This document shows, piece after piece, positions 30,681-39,259 of a DNA stretch of 45,352 nucleotides. How positions within the stretch are numbered: position 1 is the stretch's first letter; every line of letters begins with the position of its first letter. Origin of the DNA: Saprospiraceae bacterium (GTDB taxonomy: Bacteria; Bacteroidota; Bacteroidia; Chitinophagales; Saprospiraceae); the NCBI GenBank assembly GCA_020630525.1, contig JAHDBF010000005.1, positions 1 through 45,352 on the forward strand. The letters run 5' to 3'. The position numbers and the translations under genes were made by a program. The notes below the pieces were generated by a model. That model saw nothing but the letters and a program-made list of their open reading frames with translations, ran no database searches and was not told the DNA's origin.

Positions 30681-32419
30681 TTTAGTCCTTGATTATTTAG
30701 TATTGGGATTTTTAATAAATATTTAAAATCATCGTTAGACATAGATTCACCAATTGATATATTTTTTTTGCGGTCGAATACTTCGGTTATATTTTCCAAT
30801 CTTTGGATTGCCGCTTCCATCTCATCGGAAATAGAAAGTTCGGATTTTTCTAATACATATTTATCTCCATGTTTTTGATCAATAATTAGACATACAATAT
30901 TATTTTCCTCTTCCACAAAATTAATTTCATATTTAAAGTTTGTATTTGAATTTTGCTTTCCAATTTCTTGAAGATTTTCAACAAAAGGTTCTAGTATCAT
31001 AGAAGGCACAAAAATATTGGCAGAATCAATTTCATTTGAAATATTCGTTTTTAATTCAAAATTAAAATTAGGGTTTAACATTTTTAGTTTAAAATATTGA
31101 TTTATTGCTTCTATCTCTTCATCTAAAGGCCGAATAATTTCTCTTGAATTTTCTAAATTAAGCCTAATGGTTTTTGAAAATGTAGATAAATAATCCGCAG
31201 CTATTTTATTTTTACCTTCTTCAATAAATTGAACAATATTGTCTATTTCTCTAAAGATAAAATTTGAACTTAATTTTAACTTGAGTAACTTTTGCTCTTT
31301 TTTCAAAACATTGTTTAATGATACTTCTTTTACTTTATCTTGCCGAACTTGTTTTATTTTCAATAAGAATATCCCAAACAAGAGACCACCTAATGTTAAA
31401 ATTACATTCCGCGTCAATCTAGCAAATTTTAATGCATTTTTCTTTTCTTTAATGATTTCTTCCTTTTCTAACCCAATAGTATAATTGACTTCTTCAGTGC
31501 CCTTTGAAATTTCATCTTCAAAATTTTCGTCTATTAATTGTTGTTTTAGCACCATAAACTTTTTCACGGAATCCATCTCCCCAATAGATGTATACGATTG
31601 CATCAAGCCATCGTAGATTAGCGTTTTCAAGTCTTGCGGAATTTGATTATGAAAATAATTTCGACAAGAGTCTAACATTTCAATTTTCTTTTTAATCAAA
31701 GAAGGGGACTTATGATATCCTGCAACATTGAAATAACTTATCGCGATAATTTTCGCATCAGGAGTTTCTTTGCTTTTTGCAACCTCGATCGATTTGAGTC
31801 CGTAAATTATACTGCTATCAAGTTTACCCAAATTACGATAATACCTTGCCATATTATTATAGAAATACCCACTCAAAGGTTGCTTAGATTCAATTGAAAA
31901 TCTTTTGGCTTTTTCCAAAAGCTTAAATGCCTTTTTCTCACCACCTCTTTTATTCTCCATGGTACTCAAATTAATAAAAGACCGAATTAACATCGTAGTG
32001 TCTTTTAAAGATGAGTACACATTTATAGCTTTATTTAAAAACAATATAGACGTATCTATATTTCCAATTCTTAACTCAAAATGTGATTTATTCAAAAAAG
32101 CGCTTGCACTTAATGGACTGACTGTGTCAGACAAATTTAATTTTATTCGTTCGTATGTAATTTTTGCATTTGAAAAATCCGACAAAGAATTGTAGGCTTT
32201 AACCAATTCGATCAAATATTTCGTTTCTGATTGAGGATAATTTTGATCGACATACAATTCTTTTATTAGAATATCTTTTACTTCATTATAATTATTTTCT
32301 GCTATCAATGAGTCAATCTTTAAATCAAATTGACTTTCTTGACAATGTAGAAGATTGCCAATACTAAGTATCAAGAATAAACTTAAAGAATAAATAACAT
32401 CATTTTGAATTTGTCTCAT
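30677..32419 (-). CDS. TPR-sensor LytS-like histidine kinase homologue, catalytically degenerate
   Basis: 580 aa; TPR region, TM (VILTLGGLLFGIFLLKI), then LKLSSNFIFREIDNIVQFI...EEIEAINQYFKLKMLNPNF...VPSMILEPFVENLQEIGKQ aligning with the neighbouring kinase but lacking the His and G-boxes. Confidence 0.85.
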   Translation of the reverse strand: MRQIQNDVIYSLSLFLILSIGNLLHCQESQFDLKIDSLIAENNYNEVKDILIKELYVDQNYPQSETKYLIELVKAYNSLSDFSNAKITYERIKLNLSDTVSPLSASAFLNKSHFELRIGNIDTSILFLNKAINVYSSLKDTTMLIRSFINLSTMENKRGGEKKAFKLLEKAKRFSIESKQPLSGYFYNNMARYYRNLGKLDSSIIYGLKSIEVAKSKETPDAKIIAISYFNVAGYHKSPSLIKKKIEMLDSCRNYFHNQIPQDLKTLIYDGLMQSYTSIGEMDSVKKFMVLKQQLIDENFEDEISKGTEEVNYTIGLEKEEIIKEKKNALKFARLTRNVILTLGGLLFGIFLLKIKQVRQDKVKEVSLNNVLKKEQKLLKLKLSSNFIFREIDNIVQFIEEGKNKIAADYLSTFSKTIRLNLENSREIIRPLDEEIEAINQYFKLKMLNPNFNFELKTNISNEIDSANIFVPSMILEPFVENLQEIGKQNSNTNFKYEINFVEEENNIVCLIIDQKHGDKYVLEKSELSISDEMEAAIQRLENITEVFDRKKNISIGESMSNDDFKYLLKIPILNNQGLK

Positions 32420-32512
32420 TACTGATTCAGAGCTAATAGCTCAATAATATATTTAATGAATTACTTTTACAATAATAAGCGTAATGCACTTAGTTATATT
32501 TCCAAAATTAAA

Positions 32513-32563
32513 ACTGCAAACACTTAATTGATAATCGAAAGAGAATGGTTGATAATCGTAAGA
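32513..32563 (-). promoter_or_regulatory. Candidate LytTR-type operator and promoter of the sensor/regulator operon
   Basis: TTGATAATCGAAAGA (32528-32542) and TTGATAATCGTAAGA (32549-32563), 14/15 identical, 21-bp period; adjacent minus-strand TAATTTTG (32513-32520) matches the TAnnTTTG -7 consensus. Confidence 0.5.
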
Positions 32564-32875
32564 CTAAACAAATTCATTGGCATACTGTCAATTTTGGAAA
32601 ATAAATATCGTATAGTTTAGCTTAGTAAATAGAAAAACATACAACAATAGAAGTAATTTGACATTTTGGCTCTTCCGGTTCTAGGCAGTTACATTTCAGA
32701 TTTAATCATGATGTCTGCCATTTACTTTAACATGTTCCATATTTTTTGAACATTAATGGCATCAAGTAATTCAGGTTTTTTTCAGTATTTCTATTATTGC
32801 TAACACATAGATTTTAAAAATATAAGATCGAGTACCACTTAATAAATCAATTTCAAAACCTACTATTTAAACTCC

Positions 32876-33763
32876 TTAACTAAAGCTAGGAGAAACAACT
32901 ACTTCCTTTGTCTCACGACTATAAACATAAAATCCTTCACCAGATTTTCTTCCTAACTTTCCTGCTTGTACCATATTAACCAATAATGGACATGCAGCAT
33001 ACTTGGGTTGCTTAAAACCATCGTAGAGAACTTCTAAAATAGAGAGACAAACATCCAAACCTATAAAGTCTGCAAGTTGCAACGGACCCATCGGATGAGC
33101 CATTCCTAATTTCATAACTGTATCGATTTCTTCTACGCCAGCCACGCCTTCAAACAAAGCAGAAATTGCTTCATTTATCATTGGAAGTAAGATCCTATTG
33201 GCGACAAATCCTGGATAATCATTTACTTCGACAGGTACTTTTGATAAGTCTTTTGACAAGTCCATAATTGAATTCGTGATCTCATCAGAAGTGGCATATC
33301 CTTTTATCACTTCCACCAATTTCATCACTGGAACAGGATTCATAAAATGCATTCCTATGACTTTATCTGGTCTTTCTGTTGCACTTGCAATTTTTGTTAT
33401 TGATATAGAAGAAGTATTGCTTGCCAATATACAATCTGGTTTACAAAACTTATCTAAGTCACTGAATATACTCAGTTTTAAAGATTCGTTTTCTGTTGCT
33501 GCTTCAATCACTAAATCCGCATCTTTTACACATTCTTCTAGGTTTGTACCTGTCTGAATATTTTTGATCGTAGACTCCTTAATTTCTTCTGTAATTTTCT
33601 CTTTGGCAACCATTCTCCAGAGGTTTTTGTCAATGGTTTCAATTGCTTTAGACAATGCATTTTCAGAAATATCACATAGCGTCACATTATAATTATTCAT
33701 TGCAAAAACATGCGCTATCCCATTTCCCATCGTACCTGCTCCAATTACCGTTATATTTTTCAT
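32876..33763 (-). CDS. hbd: 3-hydroxybutyryl-CoA dehydrogenase / 3-hydroxyacyl-CoA dehydrogenase
   Basis: 295 aa; ITVIGAGTMGNGIAHVFAMNNY, LASNTSSISITKIA, GMHFMNPVPVMKLVEVI, PGFVANRILLPMINEA, GLDVCLSILEVL. Confidence 0.95.
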   Translation of the reverse strand: MKNITVIGAGTMGNGIAHVFAMNNYNVTLCDISENALSKAIETIDKNLWRMVAKEKITEEIKESTIKNIQTGTNLEECVKDADLVIEAATENESLKLSIFSDLDKFCKPDCILASNTSSISITKIASATERPDKVIGMHFMNPVPVMKLVEVIKGYATSDEITNSIMDLSKDLSKVPVEVNDYPGFVANRILLPMINEAISALFEGVAGVEEIDTVMKLGMAHPMGPLQLADFIGLDVCLSILEVLYDGFKQPKYAACPLLVNMVQAGKLGRKSGEGFYVYSRETKEVVVSPSFS

Positions 33764-33903
33764 ATTATGATTTTATTATATATGTAATTTTTATATTTAT
33801 AAGAAACATGCTTTCAATAAATTAATATGAGGTAAAATGCATGTTAATATTGTATAATCAAACACAAAATACTTTATTATAATTGTGAAAAAATAATACA
33901 ATT

Positions 33904-34872
33904 TTGAATTGTAAAAATAACTTTTTCTATTTAGCTCTTGGGTTTGTAGTAAACTATATTTTAATGGTTAATCCAATCAGTGCTCAAGAAGAAATAGCTG
34001 ATTCTTTAATTTATAAAGATATTGCAGCCTTAGTCTATTTAGATTCGATAACGATACGTCCAGATAACAATGATTTAAATGTAGAAGATTTTGTTCAGAT
34101 GGTACTTGCTGACACCTCGTTCTATGAGGCTTTTGAACAATTGCGTATTCATGCTCATAAAATGGATCATACTATTAATTATTTCACTAAAAATGGCAAT
34201 ATAAAGGCAAGCTATACAGGGATTCACCAACAAGAAATAACAGATTTATGCAGGACAATGCGGGTAATTTCTAAAAAAGAAACTGGGAAATATTATAAGA
34301 AAAATGGCAAATATAACTTCTATACTTCACAGCTTATTGATCGGGTTTTTTATACACATGGAAGACAATGTTTTGATACTTTATCCAATGTAAATACAAT
34401 TCCTAAATCAAAATTAGAAGGTCATATTAATAATTTAAAACAAATTATTTTCAATCCGGGGAAAGAAATCGAATTCCCTTTTGTGGGTAAAAAGATGGCT
34501 ATTTTCTCCAAAAATATGCGACAATACTACGACTACGCTATAAAACACCACAAAGATGAAAATTCAACTAATGGTATGTATATCTTTTCGGTAAAACAAA
34601 AAGAAGAATTTAAGAACACAAAAAACAAAACCATCATTAAGGAAATGATTACCTATTTTGATGATGAATCGAATCAGGTTTTACAAAGAAATTATACCCT
34701 ACAACACGATCAAAAAATTTATGCTTTTGATATTAATATAAATGTTATACTTTCAAAAATTGATGATATATATATTCCTGCAGAAGTTAATTATGATGGA
34801 TATTGGAATGTGATAACAAGAAAACCTGAAATTTGTAAATTTAAATTCATCATGACTGAAATTACAAAATGA
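33904..34872 (+). CDS. Exported protein of unknown function
   Basis: 322 aa; hydrophobic N-terminus (FFYLALGFVVNYILMVNPISAQ); apparent TTG start; 4-nt stop/start overlap with the next gene. No family recognised. Confidence 0.65.
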   Translation: MNCKNNFFYLALGFVVNYILMVNPISAQEEIADSLIYKDIAALVYLDSITIRPDNNDLNVEDFVQMVLADTSFYEAFEQLRIHAHKMDHTINYFTKNGNIKASYTGIHQQEITDLCRTMRVISKKETGKYYKKNGKYNFYTSQLIDRVFYTHGRQCFDTLSNVNTIPKSKLEGHINNLKQIIFNPGKEIEFPFVGKKMAIFSKNMRQYYDYAIKHHKDENSTNGMYIFSVKQKEEFKNTKNKTIIKEMITYFDDESNQVLQRNYTLQHDQKIYAFDININVILSKIDDIYIPAEVNYDGYWNVITRKPEICKFKFIMTEITK

Positions 34873-35702
34873 TAGCAATTATAGACAGTGGTTCAACAAG
34901 AAGTAAATGGTGTTTTTACAACCCAGAAAACGATCAGTTCTCAAAAGTTGAACTTAGGGGAATAAATCCTACTTCCGACATTCAGAGTCTTTCTATCCTC
35001 GACGAGATAGATCCATACATTTTTGCAAAATTAGAGAAAGTGTATTGGTATGGAGCAGGCATAAACACTATTGTCACTAAAGAAGTTATAAAAAAAGGCT
35101 TTGTTGAAAGATGTTTAAAACTAGAGTCGATAACAGTGGAGAATGATCTATTGGCTGCATGTAGAGCTACTGCTTTTAAGGACGAAGCCTATGTCTCTAT
35201 TTTAGGAACAGGAAGTAATGCTTGTTATTACAATGGAAATAATGTGGAAGACAAGGTGGCTAGTTTAGGATATTTATTTGATGATGAAGGATCAGCTTAT
35301 GAGATTGGAAAACAGATCATATTAAGTTATGTCAATGACAAAATGGGCACAAGAGATTTTACAGCATTTGAATCCTACTTAACCGTTCCTAAAGAAGAAT
35401 TGTTAATTTCAATTTACGGAGCGAATAAAATAAAGGAAAATCTAGCTAGTTACGCCAAGTTTCTTCCCTTAGCTAGTGATCAATATAAAGAAAATTTATT
35501 AACAAAAATATTTTCAAAATTTATTGAAAAGAAAATTAATCCTATCAGGAAAAACAAAATTGAAATAATACATTTTATCGGCTCTATTGCTTATTATTAC
35601 AGCGATATTTTAAAGTCCGTTTGTAATGCAAATAATTTAAAAATAGGAAAGGTCTTACAAGATCCAATGTCTGGCTTAATAAAATATCATTTAAACAAAT
35701 AA
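34869..35702 (+). CDS. BadF/BadG/BcrA/BcrD ATPase-family sugar (GlcNAc/MurNAc-type) kinase
   Basis: 277 aa; IIDSGSTRSKWCFY, YVSILGTGSNACYYNG, SLGYLFDDEGSAYEIGKQII. Confidence 0.85.
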   Translation: MIAIIDSGSTRSKWCFYNPENDQFSKVELRGINPTSDIQSLSILDEIDPYIFAKLEKVYWYGAGINTIVTKEVIKKGFVERCLKLESITVENDLLAACRATAFKDEAYVSILGTGSNACYYNGNNVEDKVASLGYLFDDEGSAYEIGKQIILSYVNDKMGTRDFTAFESYLTVPKEELLISIYGANKIKENLASYAKFLPLASDQYKENLLTKIFSKFIEKKINPIRKNKIEIIHFIGSIAYYYSDILKSVCNANNLKIGKVLQDPMSGLIKYHLNK

Positions 35703-35704
35703 CT

Positions 35705-36679
35705 ATGAAGCGAATCGCAGTTTTCACCTCAGGAGGTGATGCTCCAGGAATGAATGCAGCTATTAGATCAGTGGTACGTGCCGCTACATATCACGACCTC
35801 CATGTCTATGGAATCCATCAAGGATATAAAGGCATGATCGAAGGCAATATTGAACGACTGGAAAAAAAAGATGTAGGTAACATATTACAGCGTGGAGGAA
35901 CGATATTAAAAACTGCTCGGTCTCAAGAATTTATGACCAAGGAAGGAAGAGAAAAAGCTTTTCATTCTTTACAAGCTTATGATATAGACGGTGTAATTGC
36001 CATTGGTGGGAATGGGACTTATACAGGCGCGAATATATTCCAAGAAGAATTTGGCGTACATATGGTTGGGGTTCCTGGAACCATAGATAATGATATTTAT
36101 GGGACAGATTTCTCTATAGGTTTTGATACCGCGATTAATACAGCGGTGGAAGCTATTGATAAAATTAGGGACACTGCAGATTCTCATAATAGATTGTTTT
36201 TTATCGAAGTTATGGGACGACATTCTGGGTATATTGGATTATACGCAGGAATAGGAAGTGGCGCAGGCACCATCTTTTTACCTGAAACAAAAACTTCTAT
36301 TGAGGATTTAATCCAATTGTTGAGAAAAGAAGGTAGACGAAAAAAACTATTTAACTTAGTAGTAGTATCAGAAGGAAATAAAAACGGTGGAGCCATGGAT
36401 ATTGCCAGAAAAGTAGAAGAATCTGTTGGTGGAGAATTCGAAGTAAAAGTTACCATCATTGGACACTTACAGCGAGGTGGAACTCCAACTTGTGGCGACA
36501 GAGTACTGGCCAGTAGACTTGGATATAATGCAGTGGAAGCATTACTTGCGCACAAATCAAACATTGCCATTGGACTTCAAAATAACGCCATCGTACATAC
36601 GCCACTACTCGAAGCGATAAGCAAAGAAAATCCACTTAATGAAGATATGATAAAAATGACTGAAATATTGGCATTATAA
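35705..36679 (+). CDS. pfkA: ATP-dependent 6-phosphofructokinase
   Basis: 324 aa; IAVFTSGGDAPGMNAAIRSVVR, IGGNGTYTGA, GVPGTIDNDIYGTDFSIGFDTA, EVMGRHSGYIGL, GHLQRGGTPTCGDRVLASRLG. Confidence 0.96.
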   Translation: MKRIAVFTSGGDAPGMNAAIRSVVRAATYHDLHVYGIHQGYKGMIEGNIERLEKKDVGNILQRGGTILKTARSQEFMTKEGREKAFHSLQAYDIDGVIAIGGNGTYTGANIFQEEFGVHMVGVPGTIDNDIYGTDFSIGFDTAINTAVEAIDKIRDTADSHNRLFFIEVMGRHSGYIGLYAGIGSGAGTIFLPETKTSIEDLIQLLRKEGRRKKLFNLVVVSEGNKNGGAMDIARKVEESVGGEFEVKVTIIGHLQRGGTPTCGDRVLASRLGYNAVEALLAHKSNIAIGLQNNAIVHTPLLEAISKENPLNEDMIKMTEILAL

Positions 36680-36707
36680 ATTATAACTTTGAATAAATAA
36701 TTAAAAA

Positions 36708-37781
36708 ATGAAAACCTTAGCTTCAATACTATTTTCTCTACTGAGTCTATCTTTGTTTGGTCAAAATTCTGTTTGTTTCCAAATAGAAAACAACCCAAAT
36801 CAAGATGAACCAGCACTTAATATTTTTACAAAATATATAGATGTTTACGGATGTAGCATTTATGCTGAAGCTAACGTCCCTGATGAAAAAGTACTGCATG
36901 CAGCTGCAATATGGGCAGAACTAATTGACAACAATGAAGATGGAATAATTGATGACCCAGAATTATTAACTCGGCTTCAAAATAGCAAAGCAATGATGCC
37001 CATCTTCCAATCCGAGGATAGTCCGAATATGGAATTTTTCTTTGAGAACTATGAAGGAGAAGGTGTCGCTGCAATTTTATGGCAACAAGAAATCGATCCA
37101 AATAACCCAGGTCGCTGGGGCTATGATGCAACAGTCGAAGAGATTCTTCATACGATAAATTATGTTGGACATGTGCAAATATATCCAGAAGCTTTTAGTA
37201 TCCAACCCAATAGTTCTTTAATGTCGGAAGCTATGGACATCGCCAGAGGCGGACAATTCTTAAACATCCCTAATAATTACCCAGAAGAAGCTTGGTATCA
37301 TTACGATGACTTCACTTGCGATTATGAATGTATGATGATAGAATATATGTATTGGGCAATAGTCTCATGGATGGGGATTTTGGATGATCCGCAAACCTGT
37401 GATGGAATTTTTAATGAATGGGAAACATGTACACCAGAACTTTTTATGAATACCGACGTAGCAATGTTTAACTTAATAACTGATCCGCAGTATAAGTTAC
37501 CGCAATTGGCTCCTGACGGAAATTATTGTTCAATAGTACTAAGTACGAAAAAGGAACTTTCAGAAAACGATATCCGAGTATATCCAAACCCTGCCAATAC
37601 ATCAATCTTCTTCAGTGGTTTAAATAATGCTTACTATCAAATATTTAATTCTAATGGAGAACTGATTTTTGAAGGTACTTCAAAAAAAGACAACAACTTC
37701 ATTGATACTTCTAATTTCTCTGAAGGAGTGTACATTATACGATCTGGCAACCAATCAAAATCATTTGTAATTCAAAAATAA
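36708..37781 (+). CDS. Exported conserved protein of unknown function with T9SS type A sorting domain
   Basis: 357 aa; signal peptide; DNNEDGIIDDPEL; EEILHTINYVGH; C-terminal DIRVYPNPANTSIFFSGL...GVYIIRSGNQSKSFVIQK. Confidence 0.85.
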   Translation: MKTLASILFSLLSLSLFGQNSVCFQIENNPNQDEPALNIFTKYIDVYGCSIYAEANVPDEKVLHAAAIWAELIDNNEDGIIDDPELLTRLQNSKAMMPIFQSEDSPNMEFFFENYEGEGVAAILWQQEIDPNNPGRWGYDATVEEILHTINYVGHVQIYPEAFSIQPNSSLMSEAMDIARGGQFLNIPNNYPEEAWYHYDDFTCDYECMMIEYMYWAIVSWMGILDDPQTCDGIFNEWETCTPELFMNTDVAMFNLITDPQYKLPQLAPDGNYCSIVLSTKKELSENDIRVYPNPANTSIFFSGLNNAYYQIFNSNGELIFEGTSKKDNNFIDTSNFSEGVYIIRSGNQSKSFVIQK

Positions 37782-37788
37782 TCAATAA

Positions 37789-39123
37789 CTACCGCTCAAA
37801 CTCCATCCGCATACCAGCAGAAAAAGGCAATACATTATCATCAGCGTATACTAACTGACCGTTAACATATGTTTGCTCTACTTTTCCTTTAAATGTCATG
37901 CCTTCTAATGGTGACCAACCACATTTATAAAGAATGTTTTCTTTGTTAATCTCAATAGCTTTATTGATATCCACTAGCGCAAGATCTGCATAATACCCTT
38001 CTCTAATATATCCCCTCTTTGACACTTGAAAACATTGTGCAGGAGCATGACACATTTTCTCCACTACCCTCTCCAAAGAGATTTTTCCTTTGTGATAAAA
38101 GTCTAACATTAGATTTATACTGTGTTGTACCAGCGGCAATCCAGAAGGAGCATTTAAATAGTTACCAGATTTTTCCTCCATAGTATGCGGTGCATGATCT
38201 GTAGCTATGATATCTAATCTATTGTCTAACAGACCTTGCAACAATGCATCTTGATCTGCTTTAGATTTTATCGCAGGATTGCACTTTACTTTTGCACCAT
38301 GTGTTGGATAATAACTGTCATTAAAAAACATATGATGAACACAAAGCTCTGAGGTAATGCGCTTTTGCTCCAGAGGGATATCGTTTCTAAATAGATCCAA
38401 TTCTTTGGCAGTACTTATGTGCAAAATATGCAATCTAGTATTATGCTTTTTAGCCAATGCAACAGCACTCGAACTTGATAAATAGCAAGCCTCAACATCT
38501 CTAATTATTGGATGTTGTTCAAACGGGATATTTTCGCCAAACGCTTCTTGTGCCTTTGCGATATTTGCCCTTATTGTTCCTTCATCTTCACAATGTGTAG
38601 CAATCAACATTGGCACTTGAGCAAAAATACGGTCTAGGGTTTCAGAGTTATCGACGAGCATATTACCAGTACTCGAACCCATGAAAATCTTGATACCGCA
38701 TACATCCTTTGGGTTAGTCAATAATACTTCTTCTAGATTGTCATTTGTTGCTCCCATGAAAAAAGAGTAATTCGCTGGACTGACGGAATTTGCAATATCA
38801 TATTTTGCTTGCAAGTTAGCCTGTGTGACTGATTGTGGATTGGTATTTGGCATTTCCATAAAACTAGTAACGCCTCCTGCAACTGCTGCTTTTGACTCTG
38901 TAGAAATATCTGCTTTATGCGTCAATCCAGGCTCTCTAAAATGCACTTGGTCGTCTATTATACCTGGAATAATATGCAATCCTGATGCATCAACTTCCTT
39001 GGCTTCAGGCCTACTTATGATACCACCAATTTTTACAATTTTGTCATTATCAATGAGTAAATCTCCTTCTATGATTTTACCTTCATTGACTATTTGCGCG
39101 TTCTTAAAAATGGTTTTAGGCAT
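37789..39123 (-). CDS. pyrC: Dihydroorotase
   Basis: 444 aa; VIDDQVHFREPGLTHKADISTESKAAVAGGVTSFMEMPNT (as IIDDQVHFREPG...), ATHCEDEGTI, LHILHISTAKEL, IIATDHAPHTMEEK, SGLPLVQHS. Confidence 0.93.
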   Translation of the reverse strand: MPKTIFKNAQIVNEGKIIEGDLLIDNDKIVKIGGIISRPEAKEVDASGLHIIPGIIDDQVHFREPGLTHKADISTESKAAVAGGVTSFMEMPNTNPQSVTQANLQAKYDIANSVSPANYSFFMGATNDNLEEVLLTNPKDVCGIKIFMGSSTGNMLVDNSETLDRIFAQVPMLIATHCEDEGTIRANIAKAQEAFGENIPFEQHPIIRDVEACYLSSSSAVALAKKHNTRLHILHISTAKELDLFRNDIPLEQKRITSELCVHHMFFNDSYYPTHGAKVKCNPAIKSKADQDALLQGLLDNRLDIIATDHAPHTMEEKSGNYLNAPSGLPLVQHSINLMLDFYHKGKISLERVVEKMCHAPAQCFQVSKRGYIREGYYADLALVDINKAIEINKENILYKCGWSPLEGMTFKGKVEQTYVNGQLVYADDNVLPFSAGMRMEFER

Positions 39124-39186
39124 GATGCTGTTTTGACATTTTGATTTGATAATACGAACTTAAGATTTAATCCAAAGCACACAAAA

Positions 39187-39215
39187 AAAGGGAACTACAA
39201 ATTGCAATTCCCTTT
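39187..39215 (-). terminator. Rho-independent terminator of the glutamine synthetase gene
   Basis: Stem AAAGGGAA / TTCCCTTT with 13-nt loop; on the minus strand followed by ttttttt. Confidence 0.75.
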
Positions 39216-39259
39216 GATATTTTCGGTTTTATTTGATCAATTACTATCCCTTATAATAA

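Noticed and set aside
32420-32875. ncRNA gene in the intergenic region between the sensor operon and hbd
   Set aside because: No stable hairpin with terminator seen; only the direct repeat and a -7-like element could be supported.
36184-36570. 128-aa minus-strand ORF antisense to pfkA
   Set aside because: Overlaps a confidently identified pfkA; no recognisable domain.
38825-39136. 103-aa plus-strand ORF antisense to dihydroorotase
   Set aside because: Contained in a conserved enzyme gene; no domain support.
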